Shown here piece after piece: positions 14,803 through 18,718 of a DNA stretch of 18,718 nt. The DNA is from an uncultured Acholeplasmataceae bacterium (GTDB lineage Bacteria; Bacillota_I; Bacilli_A; Acholeplasmatales; Acholeplasmataceae): positions 1 through 18,718 of the forward strand of contig CALKAH010000352.1 in NCBI GenBank assembly GCA_937983315.1. Direction: 5' to 3'. Below the pieces are notes generated by a model. The model worked only from the letters and a program-made list of their open reading frames with translations, ran no database searches and was not told the DNA's origin. Every line of letters starts with the position of its first letter. Within the stretch, counting starts at the first letter, position 1. Made by a program: the position numbers and the translations under genes.

Positions 14803-14880
14803 CTTATGTGTTTCATGGATTGATAAATGGCTTTACTGTAATCTTTTCTTAACATGACGATAACGATAAAGGAGTCTATG

Positions 14881-16128
14881 ATGAACATCTTACAATTGAA
14901 AAGGCAGCTCAAAAAAAGAAAAGAAAACAAGCATTATGAGATTAAACCGATTGGTTCAGCGATTCGTATCAAACGCAAAGAAATGAACATGACATTAGAA
15001 GAGGGAGCAGATGGCATTTGTAGTGTTTCGTATCTGTCAAAACTAGAGACCAATCAGATCGATCCGAACATGGATTTTGTCGAACGTTTAGTCGAACGTT
15101 TTGACCTCAAGGAAAAGATTGCCTATAATCAAGAACAATATGAAAAAGATTTGATGACGATCACAGATTGGTTGATTCATTTAAAAGAACCTATAGTCGA
15201 TCATCTTGGATCCTATGAAGAGAGAAAAGATCATCAAGCATATTTGATTGGATTATTAATTCATACCATGAGAAAACAAAAAGATGAGATGAGACAAGGC
15301 ATTCGCTTGATGCATCCCTTTATCCCTCATCTTAAGCAAGAAGAACTCGTTCTTTTGTTAATGTGCATGTGTGAACTATTACTCATCGAAGAACATTTGA
15401 TGGATGCGTATCAGGTCGTGTGTGAAATTCCTGATCAACATGAAACATCCTATGATCACTATATCTTAGCACTACGCTTACGCTTAATCATCGCATTTAG
15501 AATGCACCATGATGTTGAAATCCACCTCCATTACCATCACTATCTCCAAGAGGTTAATCATCAAGGTTATTATCATTTAGCCAAAGAAATTAGACAATAT
15601 GAACTCATCTATCTTGCACATTCACTTTCCCCAGAAGCGATTAAACGTATTCAGCAAACATCAGATCGTTATTTTGAATTAGGCAATCTTCCACGTGCAA
15701 TAAGCAGTTTTATTCATCAACACTATGATGATGTCATCAAATTAGCGAAACAACAAACCGATTATCAAGGATGGATTTTTATCTACTTAGCAAGTCTTTT
15801 TCATCAAAATGAGATCGATGAAATCAAGACATTCATCGAACACAACAAAGATCATACATATAATCCATCTGAGCATCTGTTTATGAAATGGATGTATCTA
15901 AAAATCAATCATCCATCTCAAGCGCTTCCTCCGCTGATCAAACAAAACCTTCACATCGAAAACATCTCGATTGATCATCCTCTGATCATCGAATACATGA
16001 TGAAGGATATGGCTTTTGAACTATCTCATGCTCAGTATTATAAGGATGCCTATCATATACTCTCGTACCATTTTCGTAAATCAAAATCATTGAAGAAATC
16101 ATATGCTTTCGACATGGATGAAGCCTAA
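14881..16128 (+). CDS. XRE-family regulator with long helical (TPR-like) C-terminal domain
   Basis: A basic N-terminal stretch (residues 1-23) precedes a helix-turn-helix domain at about residues 24-80 (IGSAIRIKRKEMNMTLEEGADGICSVSYLSKLETNQIDPN). The CSVSYLSKLE recognition region resembles PlcR/Rgg-type regulators. The remaining 330 or so residues are almost entirely helical, rich in His, Leu and Gln, with spacing suggestive of TPR-like repeats. This layout fits the RNPP group, many of which bind secreted peptides, but no pheromone-like small gene was seen next to it, so ligand and targets are unknown. ATG 14881 is preferred over 14854 and 14878 because AAAGGAG (14868-14874) is 6 nt before it. 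It lies directly upstream of the ABC exporter genes, which it may control. Confidence 0.8.
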   Translation: MNILQLKRQLKKRKENKHYEIKPIGSAIRIKRKEMNMTLEEGADGICSVSYLSKLETNQIDPNMDFVERLVERFDLKEKIAYNQEQYEKDLMTITDWLIHLKEPIVDHLGSYEERKDHQAYLIGLLIHTMRKQKDEMRQGIRLMHPFIPHLKQEELVLLLMCMCELLLIEEHLMDAYQVVCEIPDQHETSYDHYILALRLRLIIAFRMHHDVEIHLHYHHYLQEVNHQGYYHLAKEIRQYELIYLAHSLSPEAIKRIQQTSDRYFELGNLPRAISSFIHQHYDDVIKLAKQQTDYQGWIFIYLASLFHQNEIDEIKTFIEHNKDHTYNPSEHLFMKWMYLKINHPSQALPPLIKQNLHIENISIDHPLIIEYMMKDMAFELSHAQYYKDAYHILSYHFRKSKSLKKSYAFDMDEA

Positions 16129-16143
16129 AAACTTCATCTTTTT
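16117..16143 (+). terminator. Terminator overlapping the end of the XRE regulator gene
   Basis: GATGAAG (16117-16123) pairs perfectly with CTTCATC (16132-16138), followed by five T residues and TTT after one G. The gene's TAA stop lies in the 8 nt loop. It separates the regulator from the ABC operon. Confidence 0.82.
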
Positions 16144-16183
16144 GTTTCTTTACCCCTAAAAACATGCATTTTGCCTGATTAAA

Positions 16184-16212
16184 TTGACTATTTATAGTTT
16201 TTACTATAAAAT
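16184..16212 (+). promoter_or_regulatory. Promoter of the ABC exporter operon
   Basis: TTGACT (16184-16189) and TAAAAT (16207-16212) are spaced by 17 bp, each matching consensus at five of six positions. The ABC gene start follows about 30 nt downstream. Confidence 0.68.
16191..16210. promoter_or_regulatory. Inverted repeat between the -35 and -10 boxes, candidate operator
   Basis: TTTATAGT (16191-16198) and ACTATAAA (16203-16210) form a perfect 8 bp inverted repeat around TTTT. It fills the promoter spacer and runs into the -10 box, where a bound repressor would block RNA polymerase. The regulator is unknown. Confidence 0.55.
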
Positions 16213-16240
16213 GACTTTGGCTAAGAAGGAGGGAACAACC

Positions 16241-17857
16241 ATGCGAATGATCAAATTATTCAGCTTAGCTAAGGGCTTTTTTGTACTCTTCATTGTCGCT
16301 GCATTCTTAACAGCCTTTCACCAATGGACTTACTCAAATGTTCCCTTATTTACGCAGTATTTAATGAAGACACTTCTTGCCGTTCCGGGTATTGCCCCAG
16401 GCAACGTGTCAGTTGGTGAGGTTAATTTACCTCGATTTTTGATCGCCTTTTTTGAACAGGGCGATGAAGTGATGGGCATCGTGATCAGAATCGCGGCATC
16501 ACTGATGGTGTTACAAGCATTTCGGTTTTCGCTTCGTTTCTTTGAAATGTGGATTAAAGGTTCACTTCAAGAACGTTTAGCTGAAAAAACACGTGTAAGA
16601 CTCTATGGACATATTCAAGATTTGAATTATGCCTTTCACAACAAGAGTGACTCAGGTGATCTCATTCAGCGTTGCACCACCGATATTGAAACAACCACAG
16701 GCTTTCTGACAGGACGCATGCTCGATGTTGTTCATTTAGTATCCACGTTGTTCTTCGGCGCATATCAGCTGATCTACATCAATTCAACGATGGTCTGGAT
16801 TTCTCTTGCTGTCGTACCGTTTGTTGCTGTCTCATCAACAGTCTACTTTATCAAGATCGAAAAGATTTTCGAGGATATCGAAAAAACCGAATCGAACATG
16901 ATGACGGTCGTTCAGGAGAATTTGTCAGGTGCACGTGTTGTACGCGCATTTGCCAACGAAGTCTATGAAATTGAAAAGATGGAAACGAAGAATAGTGAAT
17001 ACAGAGATGCACTTAAGCGTGCAAATAAAATTGTTGCCATCTATTGGGGCATCATGGATTTTATTGGAATTAGCCAATACTTAGTCATTATTGCGATTGG
17101 TGTTTATGGTGTTCAAAATGGCACGATGGATGCATCAGGTATTGTCGCATCCCTTGCACTCGTTGGGATGTTAATCTGGCCAGTCCGTGGACTTGGACGT
17201 ATTATTAACGATTTTACGAAAGCATTAGTGGCCTCCGATCGTATCAATGAAATCCTCGATAAACCGAGTGAATATGAACAAGATGGTACATTAGAACCAG
17301 ACATTAAAGGACAAATTACGTTTCAAGATGTATCATTTAAATTTGACGATACAGATGAACATTTGTTAAAAAAAGTCAATTTTAACATCCAAGCGGGTCA
17401 AACCGTTGCGATTATCGGTCGTACAGGCAGTGGAAAATCAACGATTATCAATTTGCTATTAAGAATGTATGACTATCAAGAGGGTGACATCTTTATTGAT
17501 GGTATATCCCTCAAAGACATTAAGAAAAAACATATTCGTGGCCAAATCGGTGTGGTCCTTCAGGATCCATTCCTTTACTCGAAAACAGTTTTCGAAAACA
17601 TTGCGATCGCTCATAAAAATGCTGAAAAAGAGCGTGTCTTTAACGCTGCACAGACCGCAGCACTTGAAAAAGATATTAAGACGTTTAAGCAAGGTTACGA
17701 TACACTTGTTGGTGAAAAGGGAACCACGTTATCAGGTGGACAAAAACAACGTGTTGCGATTGCTAGAGTCCTCGTTGCCGATAAACCCATCCTGATTTTT
17801 GACGACGCCCTGTCTGCCGTTGATACGAAGACAGATATGATGATTCGTGAAGCGTAG
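16241..17857 (+). CDS. ABC exporter subunit A (BmrC-like, degenerate ATPase site), interrupted by in-frame TAG
   Basis: This is a half-transporter with an N-terminal membrane domain (about residues 10-330) and a nucleotide-binding domain. Walker A GRTGSGKST starts at residue 393; VLQDPFLYS is the Q-loop, LSGGQ is at 497-501, and Walker B is ILIFDD. The catalytic glutamate after Walker B is Asp522, the degenerate form seen in one subunit of heterodimeric exporters such as BmrCD and TM287/288. TAG at 17855-17857 ends the frame after the D-loop, before the switch histidine, which is encoded in the same frame further on. As written the product would lack the H-loop. ATG 16241 is chosen because AAGGAGG (16226-16232) lies 8 nt upstream; a TTG-led frame from 16184 starts inside the promoter. 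Confidence 0.85.
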   Translation: MRMIKLFSLAKGFFVLFIVAAFLTAFHQWTYSNVPLFTQYLMKTLLAVPGIAPGNVSVGEVNLPRFLIAFFEQGDEVMGIVIRIAASLMVLQAFRFSLRFFEMWIKGSLQERLAEKTRVRLYGHIQDLNYAFHNKSDSGDLIQRCTTDIETTTGFLTGRMLDVVHLVSTLFFGAYQLIYINSTMVWISLAVVPFVAVSSTVYFIKIEKIFEDIEKTESNMMTVVQENLSGARVVRAFANEVYEIEKMETKNSEYRDALKRANKIVAIYWGIMDFIGISQYLVIIAIGVYGVQNGTMDASGIVASLALVGMLIWPVRGLGRIINDFTKALVASDRINEILDKPSEYEQDGTLEPDIKGQITFQDVSFKFDDTDEHLLKKVNFNIQAGQTVAIIGRTGSGKSTIINLLLRMYDYQEGDIFIDGISLKDIKKKHIRGQIGVVLQDPFLYSKTVFENIAIAHKNAEKERVFNAAQTAALEKDIKTFKQGYDTLVGEKGTTLSGGQKQRVAIARVLVADKPILIFDDALSAVDTKTDMMIREA

Positions 17858-18088
17858 ATGAATAAAAACTATCAACATACGACCATTATTATCACCCATC
17901 GTATCACAACTGCTAAAGAAGCTGATCAAATTATCGTTCTTGAACAAGGACGTATTTCTCAGATTGGCACACATGACTCATTAGCACATACAGAAGGGCT
18001 ATATAAGAAGCTTTGGGATATCCAAGGTAAACTTGAGAGCGAATTCCAAGCGTTATTAAAGGCAGGTGAGACCGATGCATCAAGATGA
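17858..18088 (+). CDS. C-terminal remainder of ABC exporter subunit A (H-loop segment)
   Basis: These 76 codons continue in the same frame immediately after the TAG. They encode the end of the nucleotide-binding domain: TTIIITHR with the switch histidine, ADQIIVLEQGRISQIGTHDSL, and a C-terminal helix. An ATG directly follows the TAG, but no good ribosome-binding site precedes it, so separate translation is unlikely except by restart at the stop. Together the two parts would make a 615-residue subunit of normal length. The end overlaps the next ABC gene by 14 nt. Confidence 0.65.
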   Translation: MNKNYQHTTIIITHRITTAKEADQIIVLEQGRISQIGTHDSLAHTEGLYKKLWDIQGKLESEFQALLKAGETDASR

Positions 18089-18673
18089 TCAGGACATTCA
18101 GTATAAGGTCCAATTTTCAACCTGGAAGAAAATCATTAGCATCATTTTCAAATCCAAAAAACATTTATTATTACTCATTATTTATTCTGGTCTATTAGCA
18201 ACACTCGACGTCATTACGCCGCTTTTTAACCGCTATGCCATTGACGTATTCTTTGTGGGTGGCGATTATTCAACATGGCCATATTACGTTGCTGCTAATT
18301 TAGGTTTAGCCTTAGCATTTGGTTTAGTGGTATGGGGCTTTATTTACGAAGCAGGTATTATCGAAGCAGAAGTGAGTTATGAATTAAGACGCCAAGCATT
18401 TGAGAACTTGCAGCGCTTATCCTATAGCTATTTCGATAAGACACCACAGGGATGGGTCATGGCGCGTATGACATCCGATACACGAAAACTATCACTTATT
18501 ATTTCTTGGGGTTTAGTTGATTTCGTGTGGGCAGGATTGCAGATGTTTATGATCTTAGTCGTGCTTTATTTAACGTTTGTTAAACTCGCATTGATTATGA
18601 CTGTTATTCTACCCATCATGCTGTTGATTGCGTATATCTTTACAAAGCTCATCTTGAAACAACATCGTGTTGC
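18075..18673 (+). CDS. ABC exporter subunit B, N-terminal membrane domain (partial)
   Basis: This second half-transporter starts with ATG at 18075, with AGGTGAG upstream inside the preceding gene. About 199 genuine residues are present. A hydrophilic N-terminus is followed by hydrophobic segments and a typical exporter loop (EVSYELRRQAFENLQRLSYSYFDKTPQGWVMARMTSDTRKLS). The family order suggests the partner of subunit A in a heterodimeric multidrug-type exporter, as in YheH (BmrD). The nucleotide-binding domain is missing because the contig ends. Beyond 18673 the frame continues into adapter and reads DRKSTRLNSSH, which must not be annotated as protein. Confidence 0.87.
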
Positions 18674-18718
18674 AGATCGGAAGAGCACACGTCTGAACTC
18701 CAGTCACCGAATACGATC
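18674..18718 (+). other. Illumina adapter and index sequence (contamination)
   Basis: From 18674 the sequence begins AGATCGGAAGAGC and matches the standard 34-base TruSeq read-1 adapter through 18707. It continues with an 8-base index-like CGAATACG (18708-18715) and ATC, the next adapter bases. It is library sequence joined to the contig end, not genomic DNA. Confidence 0.97.

Noticed and set aside
14803..14880. Small pheromone gene or strong promoter before the XRE regulator
   Set aside because: No secreted-peptide frame was found, and TTGATA and TGTAAT are only 11 bp apart, too close for a promoter pair.
16184..16240. N-terminal extension of ABC subunit A from a TTG start
   Set aside because: The TTG is the first half of the -35 box. 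ATG 16241 has AAGGAGG at ideal spacing.
17469..17795. Overlapping 108-codon frame in ABC subunit A
   Set aside because: It is a different-frame shadow of the conserved nucleotide-binding domain with no start signal or recognisable domain.
17855..17857. Genome-wide TAG recoding
   Set aside because: TAG terminates padR, aroC and nth cleanly in this window, two of them inside terminator hairpins.

Overview
The window reads as one chromosomal segment of a low-GC, Gram-positive-type bacterium. Shine-Dalgarno sites are strong (AGGAGG type), promoters are SigA-like, genes are tightly packed with 4-23 nt overlaps, and gene types such as PadR plus a HAAS-domain partner, CadC/CadA, DnaD and BmrC-like ABC exporters are typical of Bacillota. 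TGA ends many genes, so the mycoplasma code 4 does not apply. A relative of Erysipelotrichia, Acholeplasma or Izemoplasma is plausible, but the lineage is inference. No tRNA, rRNA, CRISPR array, transposase or phage gene was seen.

Layout. (1) Positions 1-798, minus strand: a PadR repressor gene and its overlapping membrane-protein partner, which is cut by the left edge. (2) Positions 799-7245: a divergent promoter region, then an aromatic amino acid operon: leader peptide, aroF, tyrA, aroB, aroA, chorismate mutase, aroE, aroC, ending in a strong terminator. (3) Positions 7247-9836: a metal-responsive pair, a CadC-like repressor and a P1B-type Cd/Zn/Pb-exporting ATPase, with its own promoter, operator-like palindrome and terminator. 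(4) Positions 9864-14802: housekeeping genes recG, plsX, rnc, dnaD and nth, ending in a terminator. (5) Positions 14881-16143: an XRE-type regulator with a long helical, TPR-like C-terminal region. (6) Positions 16184 to the end: a promoter with a palindrome and two subunits of a heterodimeric ABC exporter. The first subunit gene carries an in-frame TAG; the second is cut by the contig end.

The most interesting element is the 5' leader of the aromatic operon. A 14-codon reading frame with a good ribosome-binding site contains four consecutive tyrosine codons. It is followed by segments that can form alternative hairpins, ending in an intrinsic terminator just before aroF. This looks like ribosome-mediated tyrosine attenuation, where Bacillota more often use T-box or protein-based control. 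The operon encodes tyrA but no prephenate dehydratase, and the first enzyme carries an N-terminal domain of the kind that binds tyrosine in Thermotoga DAHP synthase. Transcription and enzyme activity may therefore both answer to tyrosine. Dehydroquinate dehydratase and shikimate kinase are missing here and must be elsewhere if the pathway is complete.

Two quality warnings. The last 45 bases (18674-18718) are Illumina adapter plus index, not genome, so the final protein should be trimmed. The TAG at 17855-17857, close to that contig end, splits an otherwise intact ABC ATPase gene and may be a real nonsense mutation or an error.
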